From contig JARGXX010000073.1 of the NCBI GenBank assembly GCA_030374765.1, forward strand, positions 434,001 through 498,000: 64,000 nucleotides of DNA. The letters are read 5' to 3'. Each line of letters begins with the position of its first letter. Position 1 is the first letter of the stretch. The notes under the pieces were generated by a model. The model searched no databases, was not told the DNA's origin, and saw only the letters and a program-made list of their open reading frames with translations. Source of the DNA: Agarophyton chilense (Eukaryota > Rhodophyta > Florideophyceae > Gracilariales > Gracilariaceae). Shown here in pieces: positions 1 to 9,677 of this stretch. Both the position numbers and the translations under genes were made by a program.

Positions 1-516
1 ATCTTTCAACGTAGAGTTCCTTTTTTTTTGTACGACGCGTTGTTGTCGTTTCCCTGTAGCTGGAATTGGAATTCCATCATCAAAATCGTCACCGGTAGCT
101 TGAGCAGCGAGTTCTTCATCTTCGTCGAGGACCTCATCTTGTTCACGGTCTTCGTCTTCGTCTTCGACATCATCGTTGTCATCACCTTCTTCATCAAAGA
201 CGCCGCTCGTTTCAATGTCTTCAGAGTCTTCTTGGAACCCTTCATTCAGTAAAAGTTCTTCGTCCACTAATGTTTCTTCATCTTCCTCTTCATCGTCAAG
301 GAGTAATTGTTCTAGAGGTACGTCTTCGTCATCCTCAGCATCAGGAGACCAGCTCTCCAAGCCCTTTTTTTCCGAATCTGTTAAAAGGTCATCCTGTATA
401 TCCGCCGTGCCAGAATCGTCCTGAACTGCATTCTCGTCATCATCAACTGGTGACGTAATTGATGCATTGCGCCTGCGCTTTTGATTTGAAGCTCTTGATG
501 GGCGCTTAGTGTTCAT
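1..516 (-). CDS. Acidic, probably nuclear protein; C-terminus beyond window edge
   Basis: I do not recognise this protein. An open frame starts at an ATG at 516 on the minus strand and runs 172 codons to the window edge with no stop, so the C-terminus is missing. It opens with a basic patch (MNTKRPSRASNQKRRR) that resembles a nuclear localisation signal. It then becomes extremely Asp/Glu-rich, with runs such as DDEEEDEE and VEDEDEDRE at about residues 75-140, and turns basic again at the edge. This basic-acidic-basic layout is common in nucleolar and chromatin proteins, but no domain is visible and the role is not assigned. The gene diverges from the PheRS alpha gene, with 551 bp between the starts. 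Confidence 0.6.
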   Translation of the reverse strand, partial: MNTKRPSRASNQKRRRNASITSPVDDDENAVQDDSGTADIQDDLLTDSEKKGLESWSPDAEDDEDVPLEQLLLDDEEEDEETLVDEELLLNEGFQEDSEDIETSGVFDEEGDDNDDVEDEDEDREQDEVLDEDEELAAQATGDDFDDGIPIPATGKRQQRVVQKKRNSTLKD

Positions 517-1067
517 AAAAACTGTGGGGGATATCCGGTATGTAGGCGGCCGCTGGACCATGACTGGGGCGCAGTGGATTGATCTGCCGCAGGTAAAGAC
601 GCCAGCGCCACTTGTGGCGGGATAAGAAAAACACAAAAAGGATAACGTGGTGTTCATTGTTTGTCGACGTAACTACAAAATCTCACAAGATACGAATACC
701 AGAGTCAGATATTGGTTGGGGGAACTTCCAAACATGGATGCTTCATGGCTTTAGATGTGGCAACCGGATCTCAACCTTTTTTCCGTGAACCGTATGGTCT
801 CTGCACTGCTAGAGCGCTGCAGCTGCAATTTCAACGCCCAGAAAGCGAGGACTAGTAAATGATCTCGCTGCAAAACACTTCACCGCAAAAATGGAAAAAT
901 CTCCTCTTTCTTGCAAACAAGCCAGCAATGACACAGATTTAAAAGCGCTGGTGTAGATTTATTTACACGGAGTTAAAATGTCGACGACACTTCTCTGCAG
1001 CAATTTCAGGCATATAGATAACATCTGTCATCTTTTCTCGGCGACTGCTTGAACTGACGTAGTTACA
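517..1067. other. Divergent intergenic region, acidic protein / PheRS alpha
   Basis: The 551 bp between two divergent starts presumably hold both promoters and 5' UTRs. I see no TATA consensus I would trust, no repeat and no RNA gene. Confidence 0.4.
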
Positions 1068-2597
1068 ATGGCAGCGGACGTAACAACCGAAGAAGCTCTG
1101 CTTAGATCGGTAGAAGAGCTCAGCTCAGGTTCTGATTTCATCGAGTCTCTCTCTCTGGCGAGCAAACTTGGAACTGATCATCAACGTTTGGTGGATGGAA
1201 TTCTCAAGTCACTGAATGCTAAACTAGCTATAAAGTTGGAACCGGTAACACATAATCGTTGGGAGATCTCTTCAGAAGGCTTGTCTTATGCGGACTCCAC
1301 ATCACCTGAAGTCGCTTTTTTCAATGCGGTCCGGGAAGCTCTTAATGTCGGAGAGATGCCTTTGTCGGATCAATTAGAGAAAAAGGTTTCCAAGCAGGTC
1401 ATGATCAGAGGGAAGCAACAAGCACTGCGTCGGAAATGGGTTTCTATTGACAAACAAACGAAGGCTTTTAAGGTCAATGGAAGCGTGAATGTAACTGACG
1501 ATGTTGCAGACGCTCTTCGAAAAATTCGTGATCAAGATGGGTCTCCCGATGGAGTTTCAGGCGCTATGCTCAAAGACCTTAAATCCAGGAAGCTTGCATC
1601 GCTGAAGCCATATAAGACCTTCAAGATATTCGCCGGAGAAAGGCTGGAAGATGCTCGCAAACAGCAAGCAACCGAGCTAACGAAAGAGATGCTCGAGTCT
1701 GGGGGGTGGAAATCTGTTTCTTTCAAGCCTTATAACTTTGAAGCGGAAGGGAAACCAACGAGTGGCGGATATCTGCATACTTTGCTGAAAGTTCGTGAAC
1801 AATTCCGCCTGATATTCTTAGAGATGGGCTTCGAAGAGATGCCGACGAATAACTATGTTGAATCGTCATTCTGGAACTTTGACGCTCTGTTCCAACCACA
1901 ACAGCACCCAGCGAGAGATGAGCACGATACTTTCTTTCTGTCTGATCCTGAATTTGCTAGTGTGATGGATAGGGACTACATGGGGAGGGTGCGCAAGGTT
2001 CATGAGGAAGGTGGGTTTGGATCCAGAGGCTATCGGTACGACTGGTCGGAGCAGGAAGCCCGAAAGAACATTTTGCGAACTCATACTACTGCTGTGTCAA
2101 GTCGTATGTTGTATCTTCTTGCCCAACAGAAAGAATTCAAGCCGAAGAAATACTTTTCCATTGATAGAGTGTTCCGGAATGAAACTCTTGATGCAACGCA
2201 TCTAGCGGAATTTCACCAAATCGAAGGTCTGGTCGCGGATCGAAACCTTTCTTTAGGAGATTTGAAAGGCATCATTCATGAGTTCTTCAAGAAGATGGGT
2301 ATGTCAAAATTGCGTTTTAAACCAACCCATAACCCATACACAACTCCATCTCTAGAGATCCACTCCTACCATGAAGGTCTTAAGAAATGGGTTGAAGTTG
2401 GAAACTCCGGTGTGTTCCGACCAGAAATGATCAGGCCCATGGGAATTCCCGAAGATGTTACGGTGATTGCTTGGGGTTTGAGCCTCGAACGACCAACTAT
2501 GATCCGTTATGGGGTTCGAAACATTCGTGACCTCTTTGGTCATAAGGTAGATTTGAAAGCAATCCAGACTAATCCTATATGCCGACTAACTTTCTAA
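1068..2597 (+). CDS. FARSA: Phenylalanyl-tRNA synthetase alpha subunit, cytosolic
   Basis: Class II aminoacyl-tRNA synthetase subunit that activates phenylalanine and charges tRNA-Phe in the cytosol as an alpha2-beta2 tetramer. The 509 residues match the usual length of the eukaryotic/archaeal-type alpha subunit. Residues about 5-75 look like the winged-helix region that replaces the bacterial coiled coil. The catalytic core follows, with motif 1 near 329-350, motif 2 near 361-390 (core FSIDRVFRNETLDATHLAEF) and motif 3 near 470-491 (GLSLERPTMIRYGVRNIRDL). The start is an ATG preceded by TTACA, and the frame is uninterrupted to TAA, so no intron is needed. There is no obvious organelle-targeting leader, which fits the cytosolic enzyme. 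Its beta partner is not in the window. Confidence 0.96.
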   Translation: MAADVTTEEALLRSVEELSSGSDFIESLSLASKLGTDHQRLVDGILKSLNAKLAIKLEPVTHNRWEISSEGLSYADSTSPEVAFFNAVREALNVGEMPLSDQLEKKVSKQVMIRGKQQALRRKWVSIDKQTKAFKVNGSVNVTDDVADALRKIRDQDGSPDGVSGAMLKDLKSRKLASLKPYKTFKIFAGERLEDARKQQATELTKEMLESGGWKSVSFKPYNFEAEGKPTSGGYLHTLLKVREQFRLIFLEMGFEEMPTNNYVESSFWNFDALFQPQQHPARDEHDTFFLSDPEFASVMDRDYMGRVRKVHEEGGFGSRGYRYDWSEQEARKNILRTHTTAVSSRMLYLLAQQKEFKPKKYFSIDRVFRNETLDATHLAEFHQIEGLVADRNLSLGDLKGIIHEFFKKMGMSKLRFKPTHNPYTTPSLEIHSYHEGLKKWVEVGNSGVFRPEMIRPMGIPEDVTVIAWGLSLERPTMIRYGVRNIRDLFGHKVDLKAIQTNPICRLTF

Positions 2598-3285
2598 AGA
2601 TCTTATAGGCCAGAACTTAAAAGAAATCAAGCTCAGAGCGGGAAACATCCATCTCAAGGAATATGTTCTGGTCCATTTAATATAGTGCTCCTCTAGTAAC
2701 CTCTCCAGCGAGCCGTTGAGGTGTGTTCCTCAAAGCGACATTCCATTTACGCACAGTATCTACCGTGTACGACGGTAACAGGTGAAGCGCACAGCCGTGT
2801 TTTTGCAACGAAATGTATCCTGCGTCAAGCACTCAAAAGCACTGTCGCCCCACGAATACAAAACCCATGCTTCAGATCTAGAGCAAAGGTTCCTCAGTCA
2901 TTGTAGCAATATTGATATTATCCTAACATAAGACGCGGTCCTTTATTAACAGAATAAAACGCCGAAATGCTTAGTAGGCATTTTGGGGAAAACGCCGAAA
3001 GGCTCAGTAAGACTAATGACCATTTCGGCATTTTCTCCTCTGTATAAAGGTCCTCGTCTCGGAAAATATAGCTAGTTCTGTTGTGTACAGAAGGGGATTT
3101 CTGTCGCCTGGGCCTAATCAAAGCCACTTCGCATGCCGAGATCCAACCCATCATTGGCGTTTTCACCCCATTTTGTGTACTGAGCGATAGATATTACCCA
3201 ACAGTTCGCAACTGTTCAAGATCTCCTTTTCCACTCTGTATCCAGTGCAAAATATGTCGAAGCACGTCAACTTGGTTTATAGCCC
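2598..3285. other. Convergent intergenic region with a short inverted repeat
   Basis: This region lies between the 3' ends of PheRS alpha and Dre2. It holds a perfect 9-bp inverted repeat, GCCGAAATG at 2961-2969 and CATTTCGGC at 3021-3029, and a third GCCGAAA copy between the arms. This could fold in either 3' UTR, but no function can be assigned. No gene is evident. Confidence 0.4.
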
Positions 3286-3867
3286 TTAAATATCAGATGT
3301 CATAAATGAAGACGGAATCGCCACCTTCTCACCAGGTTTGAATGGTGGAAGTCCTAAATACGGACAGTTAGCGCACCTGAATGCATCGCCTAGAGCACAA
3401 CTACCACATGAGCTTTTTGGGGCAGCATTAGATTGCTGCTCTTTCTCATACACATCAGCGAGCCCGCACGAACAGTCCTTACATGGCTTTCGCTTCCCAG
3501 AATCATCAACAGCACATGCTTGGCCGTCACCATCTGGAATACCGTCACGCTTGAGAAGTTCGTTTTCGTCTACTAATGGGACCTGCTGTTTGGATGTAAG
3601 CTCTGCAGCCCAGGCATTTGATTCAACTTCTTTCGGTGCGTCAGAAAGTGAGACTGATGTTCCTTGTTCATAAGAGGGAAGGCAAGCTGTTAATGTAGAT
3701 TTGGACGTTTGTTTGATTTCGATGAACCCGGCTAATGTAAGGCGAACGATTATTTCAGATGGAGTTGCGGAAGCGGGTACCTGGACAGAAACTTTCGTTC
3801 CGGGAGCGGCAGAGGAAGTAAAAGAAACAAGGGAGTTTTGATCTACCTCTGTTAGAGTTTCGACCAT
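3286..3867 (-). CDS. CIAPIN1: Anamorsin/Dre2 (CIAPIN1) Fe-S assembly protein, short form
   Basis: Dre2/anamorsin is an electron carrier of the cytosolic iron-sulfur assembly machinery, taking electrons from the Ndor1/Tah18 diflavin reductase. The C-terminal CIAPIN1 domain is complete. The first cluster motif is C118, C129, C132 and C134 (C-X10-C-X2-C-X-C). The second is C154, C157, C165 and C168 (C-X2-C-X7-C-X2-C), followed by [11 protein letters not shown]. At 193 residues it is much shorter than the roughly 300 residues usual in animals and yeast, because the N-terminal methyltransferase-like domain is missing. Residues 1-60 resemble only the end of the linker region. The ATG at 3867 lies 366 bp from a divergent gene, leaving little room for an upstream exon. 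Identity is secure; whether this is the full protein is less so. Confidence 0.92.
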   Translation of the reverse strand: MVETLTEVDQNSLVSFTSSAAPGTKVSVQVPASATPSEIIVRLTLAGFIEIKQTSKSTLTACLPSYEQGTSVSLSDAPKEVESNAWAAELTSKQQVPLVDENELLKRDGIPDGDGQACAVDDSGKRKPCKDCSCGLADVYEKEQQSNAAPKSSCGSCALGDAFRCANCPYLGLPPFKPGEKVAIPSSFMTSDI

Positions 3868-4233
3868 CTTCTTGCACTTCCTGGGTAGATGAAAGGAGGT
3901 TAGAAGTCTGATGTCTGATGTGAGATGAAACAGACCAATTCGGAAGTGGATGGGATGCCCCGCCTACACCAAAGAATGTGCACGGGGAGCGGGCATGTGT
4001 CCAGCAATGACAGTAGGACACAGAGCTAATTTCATGGATCCATTTCGCCAAATGATCTACCCTTTGGTATGTGTTTTTTTTCGCGCCAATTGCTGGGCAC
4101 CGAAACAGATGATCCCAGAATCATTTCGACAAGTCCCTCGACAGCCTCCTCCTCGGCCTGGGATGTATGACATGGCCGAGTCATGGAAGTTGACATTGTT
4201 CCACACCCATACCACTGGTAACGCCTCCATTGG
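3868..4233. promoter_or_regulatory. Divergent promoter region, Dre2 / zinc-ribbon gene
   Basis: These 366 bp separate two divergent start codons and must carry both promoters if the start calls are right. Minus-strand open stretches here are not convincing as extra Dre2 exons. Confidence 0.4.
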
Positions 4234-5196
4234 ATGCAGACCCCCTCCTCGAAGATCGACGATGTAACTCTCACCACATTCACACGCTTGCAACGATGGC
4301 GTCGCCGTCAGCAAATGCTCTGGCCAGGTTTATTCTCCGATTTCCTAACCATTTTCGATGCTTCAGAGAAGTCTAAGACCCACACCGTGACGCTTCAGTC
4401 CTTCCGCAACGTCGAATACAGATTTCTTATAGATGACGTTCCGATAATTCTATGTGACGGATGTGGAGCGCTCCAAAAACTTTCCGCTCAGGTTTCATCC
4501 GACAACACCTTGCCCCCTTCAAAAGAAGACGCGGCTTCCCCTTTTCTCAAATGCTCCGCGTGTAGTTTCCCTACGCCCTTCGGTCACTTTCGCACTCTCC
4601 TTGGTTTGCCAAACTGTGGACCCCATCTTTCTCCGCCTCTGGCATTAGCCATCTTAGTAGAAGCCATCGGTTCTGAGGTTTCTCTCGATATAACGCACGA
4701 GGCCCTTCACGCTTGGATTCGAGACAAAAAGTGTCGCACTGAGGGGCTTCACGTCCTTCTTGGTGCCATCGGTGCTAGACAAGAACAGCTATGTCTACCT
4801 CAACCTAACTCATGCGACAACAACGAAGCGTCTGTAGTCCTAGAAAATCAACGGTCCATATATCACAACGCACTTCAAGCGGAAAGCTATTTGGAGAAAA
4901 AGCTTTCGCCTGAGATGTTTCCCAAGTTGCCCTTCTCTGTTTCAGACCTTTATCAAATTACCGACCGTGATGATGACGGTGCTCAGGCCGCGGAGCGAGC
5001 CATTCAGGTTTTGGATGAAGCTAACAAGACATGGAAGGAGTTCGGAGCTTCCCCCCAGAACAATCACTTCGCTTTCAAAGTGAGCGATCTTGCTAAAAAG
5101 TTTCACGTCGCTCAAATACAAGCAAGAATTCATAATCATTCTAGTTTTGCCCTGTCTGCGAGAAAGCCATGCATACAGAAACAATCTTCTTCATGA
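4234..5196 (+). CDS. Uncharacterised protein with a four-cysteine zinc-ribbon-like motif
   Basis: I do not recognise this 320-residue protein. It has two CXXC pairs, C74/C77 (LCDGCGAL) and C107/C110 (KCSACSF), separated by 29 residues. That spacing suits a zinc ribbon or treble-clef site. The rest is soluble and mixed, with no membrane segment or signal peptide. The C-terminal half is helical in composition (for example AERAIQVLDEANKTWKEFG). The chosen ATG is the first in frame. An internal Met28 at 4315 is an alternative, and another ATG at 4296 opens only a short out-of-frame stretch. The gene diverges from Dre2. The frame length and the clean cysteine pairs support a real gene; function is unknown. 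Confidence 0.6.
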   Translation: MQTPSSKIDDVTLTTFTRLQRWRRRQQMLWPGLFSDFLTIFDASEKSKTHTVTLQSFRNVEYRFLIDDVPIILCDGCGALQKLSAQVSSDNTLPPSKEDAASPFLKCSACSFPTPFGHFRTLLGLPNCGPHLSPPLALAILVEAIGSEVSLDITHEALHAWIRDKKCRTEGLHVLLGAIGARQEQLCLPQPNSCDNNEASVVLENQRSIYHNALQAESYLEKKLSPEMFPKLPFSVSDLYQITDRDDDGAQAAERAIQVLDEANKTWKEFGASPQNNHFAFKVSDLAKKFHVAQIQARIHNHSSFALSARKPCIQKQSSS

Positions 5197-5779
5197 ATCA
5201 CATCGTGTGCTGTAGGACTTCATGCCTGAAGATTGATCGGATGGAGAAGATAACGTTATAAGTAGGCATATCGTACTCTCTTCACCTTTTTCAATACATG
5301 TCTCCCACGGTCAAGAGAGTGAACATCAGGATGCGGTGTATGGCAATTTCTATTCTCTCCCTTGAGATGACTTGACGCATTATGCTTCGTTGTGAACTGC
5401 AATGTTGGGAGCCCCAGAGAAGCTGTAGTCGTGAAGACAGCAGAAATTGGTCGAACGCGGATAAAAAGGACTACGTGCTTGTCTTTGTCAAAACGACCCA
5501 GTGTATTCGAGAGACAGGCAGATAGACAGAGTGAAAGAATAGTTTTGTTTTAGGAATGCTCGCAGAAAATGATCGTCTCTGGCTAACCAGTTGGAAGCTA
5601 GAGAGCTACTTTCCTTTGGAGGTTATCCAGCTGGTTACTTTCACAGATATAATGATGTTTCGAGGCACGCAGAAGCTGATCTGTTTTCGGGCTAGAAAGG
5701 CAAAAGTGCAAGCGGGTGCCGTTTTTTTCTGCCGGCGGCGTGGCCGATACCTGATTGGATGGTAATGCGGTAAAACATC
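5197..5779. other. Intergenic, no supported gene
   Basis: The stretch contains short open readings, including one from 5556 to 5765, that resemble nothing known. The latter may be the 5' part of the decayed block that follows. Confidence 0.3.
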
Positions 5780-6125
5780 CAAGCGTAGCTGTAGATACAA
5801 CGCGATGGGTCAAAATCCTATTGTCGGAAGATGATCTCACCCTCCTTTTCCTTGTATTTTTCTCAAAAGAAGGTCTGAAGAAGAGTACATGACTTGGGTT
5901 TTCCGGGTTTGAGACGGAGACGACGTCTTCGATCGTTTCTTCGACGTCAATCATGATACATGCGAAGCCCCTTTTCGCGTTGCATACATTAACGGCCTGC
6001 GATGTCGGGAGGTTGAATGAAAGAGTAAAAGAGAAGATGAAAGCGACAGTCTCGATACTGAAACGCTCCTGCTGTCGGTAGCAGCAAAGGGACCTGATGC
6101 TTTTTCGTACTATGTAGTGGCCAAG
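5780..6125 (+). repeat. Decayed tandem block, copy 1 (coding-derived?)
   Basis: This block aligns by eye with 6316-6765 over most of its length, at roughly 65% identity. Shared landmarks are TAGCTG (5786 and 6322), ACATGC followed by AAG (5958 and 6580), AGGTTGAATGAA (6010 and 6629), then CGAAACGC or TGAAACGC. Between the second and third landmarks the copies differ by exactly 3 nt. In one plus-strand frame both read H-A-K, then 13-14 residues, then RLNE and a Lys-rich helix. This suggests a duplicated ancestral coding sequence that has since lost its frame, or exons of an unrecognised gene. Identity and alignment limits are approximate. Confidence 0.45.
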
Positions 6126-6315
6126 GTTTGTAGCAAACCTGTGTATGGTGTTAGAGTTTCTAGCTACTGTATATATAAAGGAAAGTTTTACTGTTTGTTG
6201 GAGTTCAACATGAGGTGAAATGAAGCTGAACCCGGGAGGTCATTAAACTCGTCCAAGCAATCGGTCAGCTTACCGGTCGCCCTTGCAGAGGTGGGTGGTA
6301 CGTCATGAAAACACA

Positions 6316-6765
6316 CCCGTCTAGCTGCACGAACGCAGTAGGTCACGAACCTGTCGTCGAAGAAGTTCCAACTGCCGTTTTCCCTGAGTTTTTCCCTCGG
6401 AAGGAAGAGCTCCAACGGAGCCTCTGGACATAGTTGTTTCCAGGGTTTTTCACGGAAAAACTACGCTTGGGCCGGATGAAGATGCAAGTTACGCGCCGGT
6501 TCTTTTGCCCGACTTCGCCGATTGTATGAGGGTTGGATGGAAGGACGTCGTCAATGTTTTTTCTGGCGGCAAACGTGGTACATGCAAAGCGCCTTGTCGT
6601 GGTGTGCCCCTTAGCCGACGATCTCTAGAGGTTGAATGAAGGGATTTATGAAAAGCTGAAGGCCAAAGTCATCGATGACGAAACGCGTCTGCGGTCGAGA
6701 ACAACTCTGGAAACCTAATGCGTTCTTCAACGCACGTATGTAGCAGCCTAGTGAGCGTAACACAG
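6316..6765 (+). repeat. Decayed tandem block, copy 2 (coding-derived?)
   Basis: Partner of the block at 5780-6125. It carries about 86 nt of extra sequence near 6430-6520 that copy 1 lacks. In the shared frame a TAG interrupts just before RLNE. A second plus-strand frame also stays open from about 6390 to 6635, so the original reading frame is uncertain. Confidence 0.45.
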
Positions 6766-6839
6766 AAAAAAGTGCTACAAGTTGTTGGGGGTGCTTAGCA
6801 AGCCCACACGATACGAGAGATTAACGTACGTGCTAACAT

Positions 6840-6841
<2 letters not shown>

Positions 6842-6871
<30 letters not shown>
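6842..6871. repeat. (GA)n microsatellite
   Basis: About 15 uninterrupted GA dinucleotides in the gap between the decayed blocks and the RsmE gene. The remainder of 6766-7196 shows nothing else. Confidence 0.9.
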
Positions 6872-6872
<1 letters not shown>

Positions 6873-7196
6873 CTCAAAAGTTCTACTAGAGAGATGGAGA
6901 GACAAACAAGAAAGAGTGCCTTAGATACTATGTTGGTCTTGCCGTCGCGAAAAGAACTGTACTTCTTGTTTCCTTCTGCTTACCCACTCTCCCGCGTCTA
7001 CTCGCCCTCTATTTCATGACGAATAGAGTTTTATCGAGACTTCCGAGAGCAAGCAACTGCGGAAACGAGGTCAAGTTGAGTGTGACCATGGAGCCAAAAA
7101 TAATCAAATTTACGTTTCGTCCCTCTGCCCAGTCCTCTCCTGCTGCCCTCGATGTGCAAAGGTAGCACCACAACGTGGTGAAAGTAAGCTTTGCCG

Positions 7197-8102
7197 ATGG
7201 AATTGAAAACGCCTACCAACCTGGCGAGGGGATGCGCTTGGAATTCTCTGTGTACTGGGACTGGGACTGGGGTAAGAAGAATTTTTTTCAATGCAGCTCC
7301 AATTTCGAAGTGCGAGCCGAACCGAGACCATGTTTTGCTCGGGGCATTTGCCATGGATTGCTCCCCTGAACCAAGATTGTATCCAAGCGGTAAAGCAAAA
7401 GCAGAAACACGAGTGTTCGTGGATTCTTTGCTGCAACAGGGAGCAGTGATACAACTTCCGTACGAAGAACAGAAACATCTGCGCGCTCGTCGGTTCAGAA
7501 ATGGTGATCAGCTTGTTCTGTTTAACTCGGCGGGGCAAACTGCCGCCGCTATTTATCAGAATGAAAGAGTTGTTATCCTCGAACTTCGCAGCTCAAAACA
7601 TACAGACCACAGCTTTTCGAACCTAGTCGCCATTCCGAAAAAGCCATCAAGAGCAGATTGGCTTGTAGAAAAGCTAACTGAACTTGGTGCAGATTCTATC
7701 AATTTCATGGTCACAAAACGAACGATCGTGACAGATCCCTCCCCGCGCAAGCTGCAGAGATGGAAACGTATAGCTATTTCAGCCTCAAAGCAGTCAATGC
7801 GAACATCAACCCCTGAAGTCTCTCTAATCGATTTTGAAGCCGCTCTCAAAGTAACTGCTCAGCATCCGCTCGCATTGCTACTTTGTCCAAAAGGCGAGCA
7901 TATTCTATCAAGCTCTATTCAAGACATTGTCAAAAGAAAAAGATGCGCGCTATTGCTTGTTGGGCCGGAAGGTGGATTTGAAACAAGAGAGACTAACGAC
8001 CTAAAGGATGCTGGGGCAATCGGCGTGTCTCTCGGCGGAAATCGGCTCAGAACTGAGACAGCTGCGATTGCTTCAGCTTCCATTTTATGTCAATTATTCT
8101 AA
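7197..8102 (+). CDS. RsmE-type 16S rRNA (m3U1498) methyltransferase, probably organellar
   Basis: SPOUT-class, SAM-dependent methyltransferase of the RsmE family, which methylates N3 of a conserved uridine of bacterial-type small-subunit rRNA. I start it at the ATG at 7197, giving 301 residues. Residues 1-65 are basic and Cys/Ser/Thr-containing with few acids, as expected for an organelle transit peptide. The PUA-like domain spans about 70-125 and the SPOUT domain about 140-301. The knot motifs are clear: GPEGGF at 256-261 and SLGGNRLRTETA at 278-289. Because the substrate rRNA is of bacterial type, plastid or mitochondrial action is inferred. The gene converges with minus-strand sequence ending near 8254. 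Confidence 0.93.
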   Translation: MELKTPTNLARGCAWNSLCTGTGTGVRRIFFNAAPISKCEPNRDHVLLGAFAMDCSPEPRLYPSGKAKAETRVFVDSLLQQGAVIQLPYEEQKHLRARRFRNGDQLVLFNSAGQTAAAIYQNERVVILELRSSKHTDHSFSNLVAIPKKPSRADWLVEKLTELGADSINFMVTKRTIVTDPSPRKLQRWKRIAISASKQSMRTSTPEVSLIDFEAALKVTAQHPLALLLCPKGEHILSSSIQDIVKRKRCALLLVGPEGGFETRETNDLKDAGAIGVSLGGNRLRTETAAIASASILCQLF

Positions 8103-8253
8103 AGAGTTTTGCGGAAATAGAGGAACAAGACAGCAATTTATCTGTGACCAGAATCACATTCATGGTGCTTTCGGGGAGAAGTTTAGCACGAAAGCGCACG
8201 ACCGAAGGCTCCACTTCTAGGTGTTACAAGTATGCAGAGGCTTATTTAATTAC

Positions 8254-8409
8254 TTAGCGGGAGCGGACGTAGAGTTCTTCGTATTCCAGTGACTCCCTAA
8301 CCATCATTTCTTCAAGCTCACGAACAAGAGCAGCAGCCTTTGCATGAAGATTTCGAGCTGCCGGAAGCAGAGCTTGTCCCACCTGATATTTTCGGGACGA
8401 GCTTAAATT
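8254..8409 (-). other. Open helix-like reading overlapping the Cys-rich ORF; possible terminal exon
   Basis: On the minus strand one frame is open for 52 codons to TAA at 8254-8256. It reads as a convincing amphipathic helix (RNLHAKAAALVRELEEMM, then ESLEYEELYVRSR and stop). It is out of frame with the Cys-rich ORF at 8318-8683. A GTGAGT donor-like site lies in that ORF just after codons for EPD, and a candidate acceptor (AAATATCAG) lies near 8388. I could not join them in a frame that keeps this helix. It may be the real 3' end of a spliced gene here. Confidence 0.35.
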
Positions 8410-8683
8410 TCAACTTCAGCTTCTTGGATCCATAGCAGTCACAATCACAATTGTTTTTTTTCTCTTCTTTGCCTGACTGGCAATCACAACTGTTTTTTTT
8501 CTCTTCTTTGTCTGACTGGCTATCACAATTGTTTTTTTTCTCTTCTTTGCCTGATTGGCAATCACATTTGCTCCTTTTTTTTGTTGACTCACAGTCAGGT
8601 TCCTTATTGAAACCACATCCGTCATACTGCGGCCAAAATGGATGTTGGAGGAAATAATTATGATTGATGCAGTTGGTACACAT
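8318..8683 (-). CDS. Small Cys-rich protein with 13-residue repeats
   Basis: I do not recognise this 121-residue ORF. It starts at an ATG with a plausible 5' UTR. The first 40 residues contain MCTNC and an aromatic stretch (YFLQHPFWPQYDGCGF). Three tandem 13-residue repeats follow, of the type KEEKKNNCDCQSG, encoded by the 39-bp DNA repeats at 8451-8567. A Ser/Gly/Cys tail (SCKGCCSCS) ends the frame. The CXC pairs could bind metal, but no known metallothionein pattern is evident. The overlapping open frame at 8254-8409 raises the chance that part of this ORF is intron and that the repeats are non-coding. Confidence 0.4.
   Translation of the reverse strand: MCTNCINHNYFLQHPFWPQYDGCGFNKEPDCESTKKRSKCDCQSGKEEKKNNCDSQSDKEEKKNSCDCQSGKEEKKNNCDCDCYGSKKLKLKFKLVPKISGGTSSASGSSKSSCKGCCSCS
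8451..8567. repeat. 39-bp tandem repeat, three units
   Basis: Units begin at 8451, 8490 and 8529 with exactly 39-bp spacing. Each is a T-tract followed by CTCTTCTTTG and CTGACTGGCAATCA-like sequence. A degraded fourth unit follows. The period is a multiple of three, which is compatible with coding. Confidence 0.9.
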
Positions 8684-9600
8684 TTTCGGCTTGGTGCGAC
8701 GTGAAACGAACTCTGGCTCGATATGCTTTTCGGTGAATTTTGACTCGAGTCGTCCGTCTTATAGTGGTTTGTTATCTCGCTGTGGTTTGTTTTACACGCA
8801 GATGGAATCCCTGGAGATCGAACGGAATAATTAGGGCTGAATCGAAGCCCTCTCTAGAGAACTAGTGCTCGTGCGCTGGGAGTATCGTCCTTTGTATGTG
8901 GTCAATCAAGGTTTTGTTGTAACTTTCAAATTACCCTGGCACTGGTATCGATGTGTAGTTGATTTCTCATGCTTCGTACGCTGCACCAACAGAGCGGAGA
9001 CATGTGTGCGTTCGAATGACCCGATATCGCACGAGGTTTTTTCATATAAGATGCTGTTGCCACTGCACAGCTTGTGAATAGTTGAGAGACAAATAAAAGC
9101 CCGACTTATATCAGATTCGAAGCGTTGCGCATGTACAACATGAAAGGAAGGCCGAGCCACCACCGAAAGAAAGAAATGCCATTTCCGATTGCGAAAGAAG
9201 TCACGGGGGGCTGGAATTTTAATTTATCTGGCTTCGTTTGTACTGCACTGTGATACAGCAATTTGTCGAGATCAGAGCGTCGTGCTAATAATGTTTATTC
9301 TCGGACGTCGTTTCGCTCCCGAACAAATAAACAGGCTCAAAAACGGTATGTACTCATCGAACGACCGGTATGAGGGATATCCCCCCATAGTTAGTACGTA
9401 CATCACAAATCAAAGTTGGGCATCAAGCACGGGATGAAGCCAAGTCACCAAAGTTTGAGTGCTGCAAGTTGGTTAAAACTGTCGCTTGATCGCTGGAGAC
9501 ATGGAAACGGTGGTGGATGGACATTCCATCTACTACTTTTTTCGTGTTATCCCTTGAAACGCTTGTAGTTCTATCTTTCACTTTGAGCATTTCTGGGAAT

Positions 9601-9634
9601 GTACCAGCGATAAACCCGTACCAGCGATAAACCG
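9601..9634. repeat. 17-bp tandem direct repeat
   Basis: Two adjacent copies of GTACCAGCGATAAACC(C/G), differing only in the last base. Confidence 0.85.
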
Positions 9635-9677
9635 GGACCTATCGCATCCCAGGCTTGCTAGAAAGCCCCCTAGAGCG

